From assembly GCF_036013525.1 (NCBI RefSeq), contig NZ_CP107853.1:11036001-11100000 (forward strand): a DNA stretch of 64,000 nt, given 5' to 3'. The stretch is from Nonomuraea sp. NBC_00507 (GTDB lineage Bacteria; Actinomycetota; Actinomycetes; Streptosporangiales; Streptosporangiaceae). Each line of letters opens with the position of its first letter. The first letter of the stretch is position 1. The translations under genes and the position numbers were made by a program. Shown here piece by piece: positions 46,089 to 54,963 of the stretch. The notes beneath the pieces are model-generated. The model was not told the origin of the DNA. It made no database searches and was given only the letters and a program-made list of their open reading frames with translations.

Positions 46089-46708
46089 CCCAGCCCCCCG
46101 ACGAGCACGGCGACCTTCTTCGCCGTGCGCTCCGCGCGGAGGCGGACGCGGTCGTGCCCTCGCCGGACGGACTGGAGATCATCCGCGCCCGGATCGAGCG
46201 GCGCGGCGTACGTAACCTGTTCTGGTGGCGTGCGGGCGCGGCCGCCGCCAGTGCTGTCCTCGTGGCGGGGGCCATCGTGATGGCCGTTCCTGGGCTGCGC
46301 TCGCAGATCATCGAACAGCAGAGCGTCCAGCCAGTGGAGAACGAGACCTCCTCCAAGGTCCCGTCCAACTCCTCCACGACCCGCTCCCAGCAGCCGCCGC
46401 CCCCGGAGCCGACCGCCGACCGGAACCCGGCCGTGGTTCCCCCGGACACCCCGTCACCGCGACCGGCGAAGACGGCGAACTCGACCAGCAGGCCGTCGAA
46501 GAGCCCCAAGCCCACGTCCACGCCGTGCCCCTCCGAGGCCGAGACGGCCGAGGACTGCCCGACGGCCTCCCCCACGCCGACGCCGTCGGACGAGGATCCG
46601 ACCACGCAGCCGTCGGCGTGCCCGCTGGAGGAGTGCCCGCCCGACGACGCCACCGACGCGCCCACCGAACTGGCCAGCCCGCTCGTGGACGCCTCTCAGA
46701 CGCCGTGA
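46085..46708 (+). CDS. Membrane protein with Pro/Thr/Ser-rich outer region, candidate anti-sigma factor
   Basis: The 207-residue protein has an N-terminal cytoplasmic part of about 45 residues (HGDLLRRALRAEADAVVPSPDGLEIIRARI), a single transmembrane helix (AAAASAVLVAGAIVMAVPGL, residues about 53-73) and a long P/T/S/E-rich extracytoplasmic tail with a few cysteines. The coupling to the sigma gene and this topology fit a membrane anti-sigma factor, but I see no zinc-binding H-x3-C-x2-C motif. It may bind its sigma by the short N-terminal helix or be a sensor only. Confidence 0.55.
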   Translation: MTQPPDEHGDLLRRALRAEADAVVPSPDGLEIIRARIERRGVRNLFWWRAGAAAASAVLVAGAIVMAVPGLRSQIIEQQSVQPVENETSSKVPSNSSTTRSQQPPPPEPTADRNPAVVPPDTPSPRPAKTANSTSRPSKSPKPTSTPCPSEAETAEDCPTASPTPTPSDEDPTTQPSACPLEECPPDDATDAPTELASPLVDASQTP

Positions 46709-46899
46709 GACGTTCACGAGCCGACTGAGCACCCTGAGACGTCACGAGCCATGTGAGCGCCCCTGAGACGTCACGAGCCGGCGCCCTGAGACCTCACGAG
46801 CCGACTGAGCGCGCGAGACGTTACGAGTCGGCTGAGCGCCTTGAGATGTTTACGAGACGATTGAGCATCTTGAGACATAGCGCGTCTTCTGAGCGCTAT
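46706..46899 (+). repeat. Degenerate tandem direct repeats of about 28 bp
   Basis: At least seven units begin with TGAGAC-like sequence at 46706, 46735, 46764, 46787, 46814, 46842 and 46871, with spacings 29, 29, 23, 27, 28 and 29 nt. Each contains ACGAGCC-like and CTGAGC-like words. The first unit begins in the stop codon of the membrane-protein gene. Units become less regular to the right. No spacer-repeat alternation is present, so it is not CRISPR. Confidence 0.7.
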
Positions 46900-46900
46900 G
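46876..46900. terminator. Hairpin between convergent anti-sigma and rsmE genes
   Basis: catagcgc (46876-46883) and gcgctatg (46893-46900) pair perfectly around a 9-nt loop. It lies at the end of the repeat array and next to the rsmE stop, so it could terminate both converging transcripts. Confidence 0.5.
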
Positions 46901-46906
46901 GGGCGT

Positions 46907-47632
46907 TCACCAGCGTCCGGTACGCGCGAGCAGCACGGCCGCCGCCGCCACCCCCGCCGTGGAGGTCCGCAGAACCGTGGGCCCGAGGAGCACAGGCACG
47001 GCCTTGGCCGCCTGGAACCTGGCCAGTTCCTCCTCCGAGACGCCCCCTTCCGGCCCCACGACCACCACGATGTCGCCTCCGGCGGGCAACTGGACGCCGG
47101 ACAGCGGCTCGGCCGCCTCCTCGTGCAGCACCAGCCCCAGCGCCGCGCCGGCCAGCAGCGCCTCGACCCGCGCGGTGGAGGCGAGCTCGGTCACCTCGGG
47201 CAAATGGAACCTGCGTGCCTGCTTGCCCGCCTCACGCGCGGTGGAGCGCCACCGGGCGAGCCCTTTGGCGACCCTGTCGCCCTTCCATTGGGTGATGCTG
47301 CGCGCGGCCGACCAGGGGACGATCGCGTCCACGCCCGCCTCGGTCATCATCTCGACCGCCAGCTCGCCCCGGTCGCCCTTGGGCAGTCCCTGGACGACGA
47401 CGAGCCGCGGCTGGGGCGCCTCGACCCGGTAGCGGGCCAGCACGTCCAGCCTGAGCGCGTCCTTGAGGACCTCGCGGACGACGCATTCGGCGACCGCACC
47501 GGCTCCGTCGGTGAGATCGACGCGCTCGCCGGCCCGCAGGCGGCGCACGGACGCCGCGTGCCGGCCCTCGGGCCCACCGAGCGTCAGCTCGGGTCCGTCG
47601 AGCTCCTCTGAGAGGAAGACGGGTACGGTCAC
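46907..47632 (-). CDS. rsmE: 16S rRNA (uracil1498-N3)-methyltransferase
   Basis: A SPOUT-class methyltransferase. The C-terminal knot region [15 protein letters not shown] and [20 protein letters not shown] are family signatures, and the N-terminal PUA-like domain contains [19 protein letters not shown]. The 241-residue length is normal. The start GTG at 47632 overlaps the dnaJ stop (GTGA), so translation is coupled to dnaJ, an arrangement conserved widely in Gram-positives. Confidence 0.94.
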   Translation of the reverse strand: MTVPVFLSEELDGPELTLGGPEGRHAASVRRLRAGERVDLTDGAGAVAECVVREVLKDALRLDVLARYRVEAPQPRLVVVQGLPKGDRGELAVEMMTEAGVDAIVPWSAARSITQWKGDRVAKGLARWRSTAREAGKQARRFHLPEVTELASTARVEALLAGAALGLVLHEEAAEPLSGVQLPAGGDIVVVVGPEGGVSEEELARFQAAKAVPVLLGPTVLRTSTAGVAAAAVLLARTGRW

Positions 47633-48768
47633 CGGCCGTTGAACGCGTCGCGCAGGCGCGAGAAGAAGCCCTGCTGCCCGGGCGCGAACTTGCCCGGCGG
47701 CCGCTCCTCGCCCCGCTGCTTGGCCAGCTCCTTCAGCAGGTCCTCCTGCGCGGTGTCGAGCCGCGTCGGGGTCTCGACGTTGACGTGGATCAGCAGGTCG
47801 CCTCTGCCGGACTCGTTGAGCCGCTGCACGCCGCGTCCGTACATGGTGATGACCTGGCCGGACTGGGTGCCGGGGCGAACGTCGACCTCCTCGGCGCCGT
47901 CGAGCGTCTCGACAACGAGCACGGTGCCGAGCGCGGCGGCCGTCATGGGGATCTGGACGGTGCAGTGGAGGTCGTCACCGCGGCGTTCGAAGATCTCGTG
48001 GGCCCGCTCGACGATCTCCAGGAACAGGTCTCCGGGCGGGCCTCCGCCGGGGCCGACCTCGCCCTCGCCGGCGAGCTGGATGTGGGTGCCGTCCTCGACG
48101 CCCGCGGGGATGCGGACCTTGATCGTACGGCGGGTGCGCACCCGGCCGTCACCTGAGCACTCCTGGCAGGGGTGGCGGATGATGGTGCCGAAGCCGCCGC
48201 ACTGGGGGCATGGCCGCGACGTCATGACCTGGCCCAGGAACGAGCGGGTGACCTGGGAGATCTCGCCGCGCCCGTTGCACATGTCGCAGGTGTCGGGGTG
48301 CGTGCCCGGCGCGGCGCCGGCCCCGTGGCAGACCTCGCAGAGCACGGCCGTGTCGACGACCAGCTCGCGGGTGGTGCCGAAGGCCGTCTCGCGCAGGTCG
48401 AGCTCGACGCGGATGGTGGCGTGGCGGCCCCGGCGTGCCCGCGAGCGGGGCCCTCGGGTGCCGGCCGCCGAGCCGAAGAAGGCGTCCATGATGTCGCTGA
48501 ACGGGAAGCCCGCTCCGAAGCCCCCGGCGCCCGCGCCTGCTCCCGCGCCGGCGAAGGGGTCGCCGCCCAGGTCGTACATCTGGCGCTTGTTCGGGTCTGA
48601 CAGCACCTCATAGGCCTGCGTGATCTCTTTGAACCGCTCCTGGGTCTCAGGATCGGGGTTCACGTCGGGGTGCAGCTCGCGGGCGAGGCGGCGGTAAGCC
48701 TTCTTGATCTCGTCCTGACTGGCGTCACGGCGCACCCCGAGGGTGGCGTAGTAGTCGCTGTTTGCCAC
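47629..48768 (-). CDS. dnaJ: Chaperone DnaJ
   Basis: A co-chaperone that stimulates DnaK. The J domain begins [32 protein letters not shown] with the HPD motif. A glycine-rich linker ([17 protein letters not shown]) follows. Four CxxCxGxG-like zinc repeats are visible ([32 protein letters not shown]), then the C-terminal substrate domain. The length is 379 aa. It lies 11 nt downstream of hrcA and is the copy under CIRCE control (DnaJ2 of actinomycetes). Confidence 0.96.
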   Translation of the reverse strand: MANSDYYATLGVRRDASQDEIKKAYRRLARELHPDVNPDPETQERFKEITQAYEVLSDPNKRQMYDLGGDPFAGAGAGAGAGGFGAGFPFSDIMDAFFGSAAGTRGPRSRARRGRHATIRVELDLRETAFGTTRELVVDTAVLCEVCHGAGAAPGTHPDTCDMCNGRGEISQVTRSFLGQVMTSRPCPQCGGFGTIIRHPCQECSGDGRVRTRRTIKVRIPAGVEDGTHIQLAGEGEVGPGGGPPGDLFLEIVERAHEIFERRGDDLHCTVQIPMTAAALGTVLVVETLDGAEEVDVRPGTQSGQVITMYGRGVQRLNESGRGDLLIHVNVETPTRLDTAQEDLLKELAKQRGEERPPGKFAPGQQGFFSRLRDAFNGR

Positions 48769-48779
48769 TTATCGACCTC

Positions 48780-49793
48780 TTATGATGCAGCCAAGATCTG
48801 GCTGACGTAGCGAGCCACCGCACGCACGGCGCCCATCGTCACGGGATAGTCCATCCTGGTGGGGCCCAGCACACCGAGCCTGGCCAGTTGGTTGTCGCCA
48901 GAACCGTATCCGGTCGCGACGACGGATGTGCCGCGTAGGTAAGGGTTTTCCGAACCGATGCGGACGGTGAGCGCAGAGGGGGTGTCCGAGGACGTCTCGC
49001 CGAGCAGCCGCATGAGCACGACCTGCTCCTCCAGCGCCTCCAGCACGTCACGCAGGCCCGTGGAGAAGTCGGCGCCGGCGAGGTTGGCCGCGCCGGCGAA
49101 CACGATCTTCTCGTCGTGCCGCTCCACCAGGGTCTCCAGCAGCACCGACAGGATCGTCGCCACCGCGGGCCGGTCCTCGACGGGCAGGCGCTCCGGCAGG
49201 TCGGCGACCAGCTCGGGCACGTTACTCAGACCGCAGCCGTCGAGGCAGGCGTTGAGCACCGCGCGCAGGTGCGCGATGCGGGTGTCCTCCACCACCTCGG
49301 GCAGCTCGATCACGCGCTGCTCGACGCGGCCGGTGTTGGTGATCAGCACGAGCATGACCCGCCGGTCGTTGAGCGGCACCAGCTCCACGTGCCGGACCGT
49401 CGAGCGCGTCAGCGTCGGGTATTGCACGACCGCGACCTGCCTGGTCAGCTGCGCGAGCAGCCGCACCGTGCGGGTGACCACGTCGTCGAGGTCCACCGCG
49501 CCGGCGAGGAAGGTCTCGATCGCCCTGCGCTCGGCTCCCGACAGCGGCTTGATCTGCGAGAGCCGGTCGACGAACAGGCGGTATCCCTTGTCCGTCGGCA
49601 CGCGTCCCGCGCTGGTGTGCGGCTGTGTGATGTAGCCCTCTTCCTCCAGCGCGGCCATGTCGTTCCTGACCGTGGCCGGGGAGACCCTCAGGTTGTGGCG
49701 CTCGGCCAGTGCCTTGGAGCCCACCGGTTCGTTGGTGGACACGTAGTCTTCGACAATGGCGCGGAGCACCGCCAATTTCCGATCGTCGAGCAC
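48780..49793 (-). CDS. hrcA: Heat-inducible transcription repressor HrcA
   Basis: Binds CIRCE to repress heat-shock genes. The N-terminal winged helix is [53 protein letters not shown], and [18 protein letters not shown] is a strongly conserved block. At 337 aa it is full length. An operator on its own promoter at 49833-49859 makes it autoregulated. It heads the hrcA-dnaJ-rsmE operon. Confidence 0.97.
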   Translation of the reverse strand: MLDDRKLAVLRAIVEDYVSTNEPVGSKALAERHNLRVSPATVRNDMAALEEEGYITQPHTSAGRVPTDKGYRLFVDRLSQIKPLSGAERRAIETFLAGAVDLDDVVTRTVRLLAQLTRQVAVVQYPTLTRSTVRHVELVPLNDRRVMLVLITNTGRVEQRVIELPEVVEDTRIAHLRAVLNACLDGCGLSNVPELVADLPERLPVEDRPAVATILSVLLETLVERHDEKIVFAGAANLAGADFSTGLRDVLEALEEQVVLMRLLGETSSDTPSALTVRIGSENPYLRGTSVVATGYGSGDNQLARLGVLGPTRMDYPVTMGAVRAVARYVSQILAAS

Positions 49794-49832
49794 GTGCTCA
49801 CCTCCTGCCCTCTGCTTTCAGGAACGAAGTGT

Positions 49833-49859
49833 CTAGCACTCTGTGTTCCCGAGTGCCAA
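49833..49859. promoter_or_regulatory. CIRCE operator
   Basis: Arms cTAGCACTC (49833-49841) and GAGTGCcAA (49851-49859) with a 9-nt spacer match TTAGCACTC-N9-GAGTGCTAA with one mismatch per arm. It sits about 40 nt upstream of hrcA. Confidence 0.88.
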
Positions 49860-49948
49860 GTGTACGGCTCTCGCCCACAAGGTGCGATAACGCCGACTCC
49901 CATCCTGTTGCTAGCGTCTTACAAGCGACAGGGCCCAGACTTGCCGAC

Positions 49949-50815
49949 ATGTCGGACAATTCTCAACCTCCGTCGTACGGGCCGCCTCCAGGGCAGGATC
50001 CCTACTACGGCCAGCCACCATCGCCACAGCCCGGCTACGGACCCCAACCGGGCTCCCAGCCTGGCTACGGCCAGCAGCCCGGCTCCCAGCCCGGGTACGG
50101 ACCCCAGCCCGGCTACGGCCAGCAGCCGCAGTACGGCGCGCCTCCGCCACCGCAGCAGCAGTACGGGAGCCCGTCCGCCCAGTACGGCCCGCCGCCTCAG
50201 TACGGACAACCTCAGTACGGACAATACGGCCAACAGCCCCAATTCCCCCCACAAATCGATTCCAAAGCCGTAAAGCCCAGCCTGTGGTGGGTGACGGCGG
50301 CCTGGGGCCTCGCCGTCATCTGCGGGATCGTCGGCGTCGTCATCTTCGTCGGCGGGGTGCTCGGCAGCGTGACCGACCTGGCCCCCACCAAGACGTTCTC
50401 GTCGGGTGAGAGCATCACCGTGACCGTCGACCCGGCGGACAAGCCGGCCGTCTACGTCGCCACCACCACGCGGATCAACTACGAGTGCCAGATCTCCGGC
50501 GGTTCCGGCCAGGCCAAGCTCGCCGAGACCAGCGGCAGCCAGTCGCTCACCGTCGGCAGCGTGACCTGGGAGCAGATCCTCGTGATCAATGCGCCGAGCA
50601 AGGGCGACTACCAGTTGACCTGCACCAACCAGGAGACTGCGGACGTCAAGTACGGCGTCGGCAAGCCGGTCGCCTCCGCGGCGGGCGGAGTCGCCGGCGG
50701 GGCCGCCGCGCTGTTCCTGGTCCCCGGCGCGGGAATCCTCATCGCGATCATCGCCACCATCGTCGTCCTGATGCGCCGTAGCTCTGCGCGCAAGCGCCTT
50801 GCGGTCGGCGGGTGA
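49949..50815 (+). CDS. Membrane protein with PGYGQQ-type repeats (288 aa)
   Basis: The first ~110 residues are a low-complexity cytoplasmic tail of repeated PGYGxQPGSQ and QYG units. A helix at about 115-140 (WWVTAAWGLAVICGIVGVVIFVGGVLG) leads to a beta-rich outer domain (ESITVTVDPADKPAVYVATTTRINYECQISGG). A second helix near the C-terminus (AALFLVPGAGILIAIIATIVVLM) returns inside. The ATG 49949 is used. It sits upstream of DUF3097 and shares its repeat tail with the DUF4870 protein at 51636. No function is known. Repeat purity at DNA level suggests expansion by slippage. Confidence 0.75.
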   Translation: MSDNSQPPSYGPPPGQDPYYGQPPSPQPGYGPQPGSQPGYGQQPGSQPGYGPQPGYGQQPQYGAPPPPQQQYGSPSAQYGPPPQYGQPQYGQYGQQPQFPPQIDSKAVKPSLWWVTAAWGLAVICGIVGVVIFVGGVLGSVTDLAPTKTFSSGESITVTVDPADKPAVYVATTTRINYECQISGGSGQAKLAETSGSQSLTVGSVTWEQILVINAPSKGDYQLTCTNQETADVKYGVGKPVASAAGGVAGGAAALFLVPGAGILIAIIATIVVLMRRSSARKRLAVGG

Positions 50816-50832
50816 TTTGCTACGGTCCCCGT

Positions 50833-51639
50833 GTGTACGAGGGCGATGTGCTGGCAGGCAATTGGCGGCGGCCGGGCAAGGGCAAGATCCCTAAGGTGGC
50901 CGCCGAGCCGGACCTTGTCGTGGAGGACGCCGACAGCGGCTTCTGCGGCGCGGTCGTGGCCTGCGACAAGGAGGCCGTCACGCTGGAGGACCGGTTCGGC
51001 AGGCGGCGGTTGTTCCCGCTGGCGCCGGCCGCGTTCCTGCTGGACGGCAAGCCCGTGACCCTCGTACGGCCCACGGCCGCTCCCGCCGGGCCCAGGCGCA
51101 GCGCGTCGGGCTCCATCGCCGTGGAGGGGCTGCGGGCACGGGTGGCCAGGGAGAGCCGGATCTACGTGGAAGGCGTGCACGACGCCGCCCTCGTCGAGAA
51201 GATCTGGGGCCATGACCTGCGCGTCGAGGGGGTCGTGGTCGAATACCTGGAGGGTGTGGACGATCTGCCGGCCATCGTGGCCGAGTTCGACCCCGGGCCG
51301 GGACGCCGGCTGGGGGTGCTGGTCGACCATCTCGTGCCCGGCTCCAAGGAGAGCAGGATCGCCGCCGAGATCACCTCGCCGGACGTGCTCGTGGTGGGGC
51401 ATCCGTTCGTCGACATCTGGCAGGCGGTCAAGCCGTCCGTTCTGCGCATTCCGGCCTGGCCCGACGTGCCGCGCGGCGTGCCGTGGAAGGAAGGCGTGAT
51501 CGCGGCCCTGGGCTGGCGTATGGAGCCCGCGGACGCGTGGCGGCGCATTCTCGGCGCCGTCTCGACCTTTACCGACCTGGAGCCGGAGTTGCTCGGCCGG
51601 GTCGAGGAACTCATCGACTTCGTTACGGAGGCACCATGA
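50833..51639 (+). CDS. DUF3097 family protein
   Basis: A conserved actinobacterial protein. The sequence [42 protein letters not shown] begins the family, and [40 protein letters not shown] with [18 protein letters not shown] is TOPRIM-like in its acidic spacing. I choose the GTG at 50833, preceded by a TACGGT -10-like hexamer at 50821. That fits a leaderless transcript and family starts. A GTG at 50812 overlapping the upstream stop would add seven residues. It overlaps the DUF4870 gene (ATGA). Confidence 0.8.
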   Translation: MYEGDVLAGNWRRPGKGKIPKVAAEPDLVVEDADSGFCGAVVACDKEAVTLEDRFGRRRLFPLAPAAFLLDGKPVTLVRPTAAPAGPRRSASGSIAVEGLRARVARESRIYVEGVHDAALVEKIWGHDLRVEGVVVEYLEGVDDLPAIVAEFDPGPGRRLGVLVDHLVPGSKESRIAAEITSPDVLVVGHPFVDIWQAVKPSVLRIPAWPDVPRGVPWKEGVIAALGWRMEPADAWRRILGAVSTFTDLEPELLGRVEELIDFVTEAP

Positions 51640-52382
51640 GCCAGGATCCGTCGCAACCCCCGCCGCCCGACGACGACGCCACGCGCCGGGTGTCCCCTTC
51701 GGACATCCCACAGGACCAGGGCTCAGGCCCGCAACAACCGGGCTATGGGTACGGCGGGCAGCCCGGCTACGGCTCCCAGCCCGGCTACGGCCAACAACCC
51801 GGCTCCCAGCCCGGCTACGGCCAGCAGCCGGGGTCCCAGCCAGGCTATGGCTATGGTCAGCAGCCCGGCTACGGCCAGCAGCCCTCCTATGGGCAGCAGC
51901 CGCCGTCCTATGGGCAGCAGCCGCCGCCCGGCTACGGTCAGCCGCAATCCGGCGGTTACGGGCCCCAGCCGGGTTACGGGCAGGCGTCTCAGCAGCCGCC
52001 CGGCTACGGCTACGCTCAGGGCCCCGGCGAGCCGTACGTCCCCGGCAGGTTCGGCCCCCGACCCGGCAGCGACGACACCACGATGGCCATGCTGGCGCAC
52101 CTGCTCGGCCTGCTCGCCTCCTGGCTCGGCCCGCTGGTCATCTACCTGATGAAGAAGGACGAGTCCCCCTACGTCAGGGACCAGGCGGCCGAGGCGCTCA
52201 ACTTCCAGATCACGATGTTCATCGGCTATGTCATCTCGGGCATCCTGGTGATCGTCTTCATCGGCGCCCTCATGCTGCCGGTGGTCTGGATCCTGTCCCT
52301 GATCTTCCACATCCAGGCCGCCCTGGCGACGAACAAGGGCCAGAACTACCGCTATCCGTTCGCCATCCGCCTGATCACCTAA
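51636..52382 (+). CDS. DUF4870-domain membrane protein with PGYGQQ repeats (248 aa)
   Basis: Residues 1-145 are a P/G/Y/Q-rich tail made of [10 protein letters not shown] and [12 protein letters not shown] units, closely similar to the tail of the protein at 49949. The C-terminal DUF4870 unit has [26 protein letters not shown], followed by the conserved [35 protein letters not shown]. The ATG overlaps the DUF3097 stop by 4 nt. It ends convergently against hemW with overlapping stops. Confidence 0.85.
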   Translation: MSQDPSQPPPPDDDATRRVSPSDIPQDQGSGPQQPGYGYGGQPGYGSQPGYGQQPGSQPGYGQQPGSQPGYGYGQQPGYGQQPSYGQQPPSYGQQPPPGYGQPQSGGYGPQPGYGQASQQPPGYGYAQGPGEPYVPGRFGPRPGSDDTTMAMLAHLLGLLASWLGPLVIYLMKKDESPYVRDQAAEALNFQITMFIGYVISGILVIVFIGALMLPVVWILSLIFHIQAALATNKGQNYRYPFAIRLIT

Positions 52383-53599
52383 ACGAGCAGGTCCCTGATG
52401 AGGGCGTCGGCCAGCAGGCGCCCTCGCAGCGTGAGCACCATCAGGCCCGTCTTGAACGACTCGGGCTCGAGCAGCCCGCGCGCCAGCGCGCCGGCCACGG
52501 CCGTACGCGCGCCCGGCGCGACCTCGGCGAGCGGGTAGCCGGAGGCCAGCCGCAGCTCCAGCATGAGCCGCTCGGCGGCGCGGGCCTCGTCGTCGAGCAC
52601 TTCGCGGGCGTGCGCGGGCGAGGTGTGCGCGGTCAGCCGCTGGGCGTAGGCGGCCGGGTGCTTGACGTTCCACCAGCGGGTGCCGCCGACGTGGCTGTGC
52701 GCGCCCGGACCGGCCGCCCACCAGTCGCCGCCGGTCCAGTAGAGCAGGTTGTGCCGGCACCGCGCCTCGTCGGACGTGGCCCAGTTGGACACCTCGTACC
52801 AGCGGAAGCCGGCCTCGGCCAGCATCTGGTCGGCGATCAGGTAGCGGTCGGCGGCCACGTCGTCGTCGGGCATCGGCAGCTCGCCGCGCCTGATCCTGGC
52901 GGCGAGCCTGGTGCCCTCCTCGACGATCAGCGAGTAGGCCGACACGTGGTCGGGCCCGGCCTCGATCGCCGCGGCCAGGGAGGCCCGCCAGTCGTCGTCG
53001 GACTCGCCGGGCGTGCTGTAGATCAGATCCAGGTTGACGTGCTCGAACCCGGCCTCCCTCGCCTCCCGCACGGCCGCGGCGGGCCGGCCCGGCGTGTGCC
53101 TGCGGTCGAGGACCTGGAGCACGTGCTCGCGTGCGCTCTGCATGCCGAAGCTGATCCGGTTGAACCCCCCGTGGCGGAGCTTCTCCAAGGAGGAGGGGTC
53201 CACGGACTCGGGATTGGCCTCCGTGGTGACCTCGGCGTCCGGCCGCAGCCCGAACTCGGAGTCGATCGCGGCCAGGATCCTGGCCAGGTCTTCGGGAGGC
53301 AGCAGGGTGGGCGTGCCGCCGCCGAAGAACACCGTCTCCACCGGCAGCTCGGCGTCGCCCAGGACGCGGCGGGCGAGGCGCACCTCTTCGACGGCCGTGT
53401 CCGCGTAGTCGCGGTGTGAGGCGCCCGGCCCCAGCTCGGCGGCGGTGTAGGTGTTGAAGTCGCAGTAGCCGCAGCGGGTCACGCAGAACGGCACGTGGAC
53501 GTAGAAGCCGAACGGACGCTCTCCGAGGCCGCTCAGGGCGCTGTCGGGCAGTTCGCCCGAGGTGGGCACGGGATCGCCGTCAGGCAGGGTGGATGGCAC
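52379..53599 (-). CDS. hemW: Radical SAM protein HemW (coproporphyrinogen III oxidase-like)
   Basis: A radical SAM enzyme, now regarded as a heme chaperone for respiratory proteins. The [4Fe-4S] motif [10 protein letters not shown] (C-x3-C-x2-C) is intact. The [13 protein letters not shown] and [10 protein letters not shown] segments are typical, and the C-terminal HemN/HemW domain is complete (406 aa). It retains no fourth cysteine that would suggest HemN. It sits between hrcA and lepA as in many actinobacteria. Confidence 0.93.
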   Translation of the reverse strand: MPSTLPDGDPVPTSGELPDSALSGLGERPFGFYVHVPFCVTRCGYCDFNTYTAAELGPGASHRDYADTAVEEVRLARRVLGDAELPVETVFFGGGTPTLLPPEDLARILAAIDSEFGLRPDAEVTTEANPESVDPSSLEKLRHGGFNRISFGMQSAREHVLQVLDRRHTPGRPAAAVREAREAGFEHVNLDLIYSTPGESDDDWRASLAAAIEAGPDHVSAYSLIVEEGTRLAARIRRGELPMPDDDVAADRYLIADQMLAEAGFRWYEVSNWATSDEARCRHNLLYWTGGDWWAAGPGAHSHVGGTRWWNVKHPAAYAQRLTAHTSPAHAREVLDDEARAAERLMLELRLASGYPLAEVAPGARTAVAGALARGLLEPESFKTGLMVLTLRGRLLADALIRDLLV

Positions 53600-53687
53600 T
53601 ACTCCAGTCTGCCGGGCCGTTAAGGGTGCTCCAAGCCGGTCTCAAGCGCCTTCGCGTCCACTGGTGTCCACCAGCCGAGGGGGAGAC

Positions 53688-54896
53688 ATGACAGGCATCG
53701 GCATCGTGGGCGCGGGGATCGCGGGGCTGACCGTCGCGCTGCGGCTGCGGCAGCTCGGGGTGGAGACGACGCTGTACAGCGTGGGCGACGCGGACGCCAT
53801 GCGTTCGGGGCGGCGTCCCGGCGCGGTCGCCAGGACGGGCGGCATGCGGGCACGGGAACGGGAGCTGGGTTGCGAGCACTACGCCGACCCCGGATGCCTG
53901 GTGGACGCGGCGAGCATCTCGATCAAGGGCGTGCCGCCGCTGGAGTTCACGGGGCGGATCGCGGACCCGTACAGCGTGGCGGATTCCCGGCTGCTGCTGC
54001 CCACGCTCATGGAGGACTTGGCCGGCAGGGGCGGGAAGATCGTCGTGACGGGGACGGAGCCGGACGCGGCGCAGGTGGATCGGTGGTCGCGGGAGCACGA
54101 GCTCATGGTGGTGGCGGCGGGGCCGCGCTCGGTGGCCGAGCTGTTCCCGCGTGATCCTGGGCGTTCGCCGTACGACGAGCCGCAGCGCAGGTTGTTCGCC
54201 GGCGTGTTCCACGGGGTGCGGGCCGGCACGACTTTGTCCTCCACCATCTCGCCGGCCTGCGGTGAGATCTTCTGCATGCCGATGCTGACGCGGGCGGGAC
54301 TGGCGTCCTCGATCCTGGTCGAGGCGATTCCGGGCGGTCCTCTGGAGCCGCTCACCCGGATGGACCCGGCCGGCGTGGGGCCCGCGCTGCTCGCGGCGAT
54401 CGCCGAGCACGCCCCGAGCCTGCGCGAGCGGATCGACACGGCCGCGTTCGAGCCGGCCGGGCCCCAGGAGGCGTGGTGCGGCGCGATCACGCCGACCGTG
54501 CGGGAGGCGGTGGCCAAGCTGCCGAGTGGGCGCGTGGCGCTGGCCGTGGGGGACGCCTGGATCGTCAACGACCCGCTGACCGGGCAGGGCGCCAACGTGG
54601 GGTCGGCCTGCGCGTGGATCGCGGCCGAGTCGATCGCCGCGGGCGGGCCGTACGACGTGTCCTTTGCCCGCGCGGTCGCCGGCCGGATGTGGGAGGAGGT
54701 GGCCGGCCCGGTCACCGCGTGGACGAACACGTTCCTGCAACCGCCGGCCGACCACATCCTCGACCTGCTCGCCGCCGCGGCAACCCGGACGGAGGCCGCC
54801 GACCTGGTGCTGGAGCTGCTGTCCGACCCCGCGCGCCACTGGCCGGTGCTGTCCAGCCCGGACGAGGTGAACAGACTCGTTGACGCGCTGGTGTGA
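53688..54896 (+). CDS. StyA-like FAD-dependent monooxygenase
   Basis: A single-component flavoprotein of the styrene monooxygenase/hydroxylase type. The Rossmann motif is GIGIVGAGIAGLTVALRL at the N-terminus. The FAD-binding GDAWIVNDPLTGQGANVGSACAW segment corresponds to the GD motif. The ATG 53688 has GAGGGGGAGA just upstream; the longer frame from 53562 would overlap hemW. StyA enzymes need a separate flavin reductase (StyB), and none is in the window. The substrate is unknown. Confidence 0.75.
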   Translation: MTGIGIVGAGIAGLTVALRLRQLGVETTLYSVGDADAMRSGRRPGAVARTGGMRARERELGCEHYADPGCLVDAASISIKGVPPLEFTGRIADPYSVADSRLLLPTLMEDLAGRGGKIVVTGTEPDAAQVDRWSREHELMVVAAGPRSVAELFPRDPGRSPYDEPQRRLFAGVFHGVRAGTTLSSTISPACGEIFCMPMLTRAGLASSILVEAIPGGPLEPLTRMDPAGVGPALLAAIAEHAPSLRERIDTAAFEPAGPQEAWCGAITPTVREAVAKLPSGRVALAVGDAWIVNDPLTGQGANVGSACAWIAAESIAAGGPYDVSFARAVAGRMWEEVAGPVTAWTNTFLQPPADHILDLLAAAATRTEAADLVLELLSDPARHWPVLSSPDEVNRLVDALV

Positions 54897-54913
54897 GCGC
54901 TCTACGATCGCCT

Positions 54914-54943
54914 CAACTTATTAGGAAAGTTTCCTATAAGTTG
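54914..54943. promoter_or_regulatory. Long palindromic operator-like element upstream of chitinase
   Basis: caacttattaggaaa (54914-54928) is mirrored by tttcctataagttg (54930-54943) with a single-base bulge. It lies 20 nt before the chitinase start, so it must cover the promoter or 5' end. The AGGAAAGTTTCCT core resembles the operator reported for chitosanase genes controlled by the ROK regulator CsnR in Streptomyces (from memory). Confidence 0.6.
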
Positions 54944-54963
54944 AAGCCTCCGGGAGACGCTCG

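Noticed and set aside
46706..46899. CRISPR array
   Set aside because: Units are directly adjacent, uneven and degenerate, with no unique spacers and no cas genes.
50016..50240. Mobile element or CRISPR-like repeats
   Set aside because: The repeats are in-frame codon repeats encoding PGYGQQ units of a protein.
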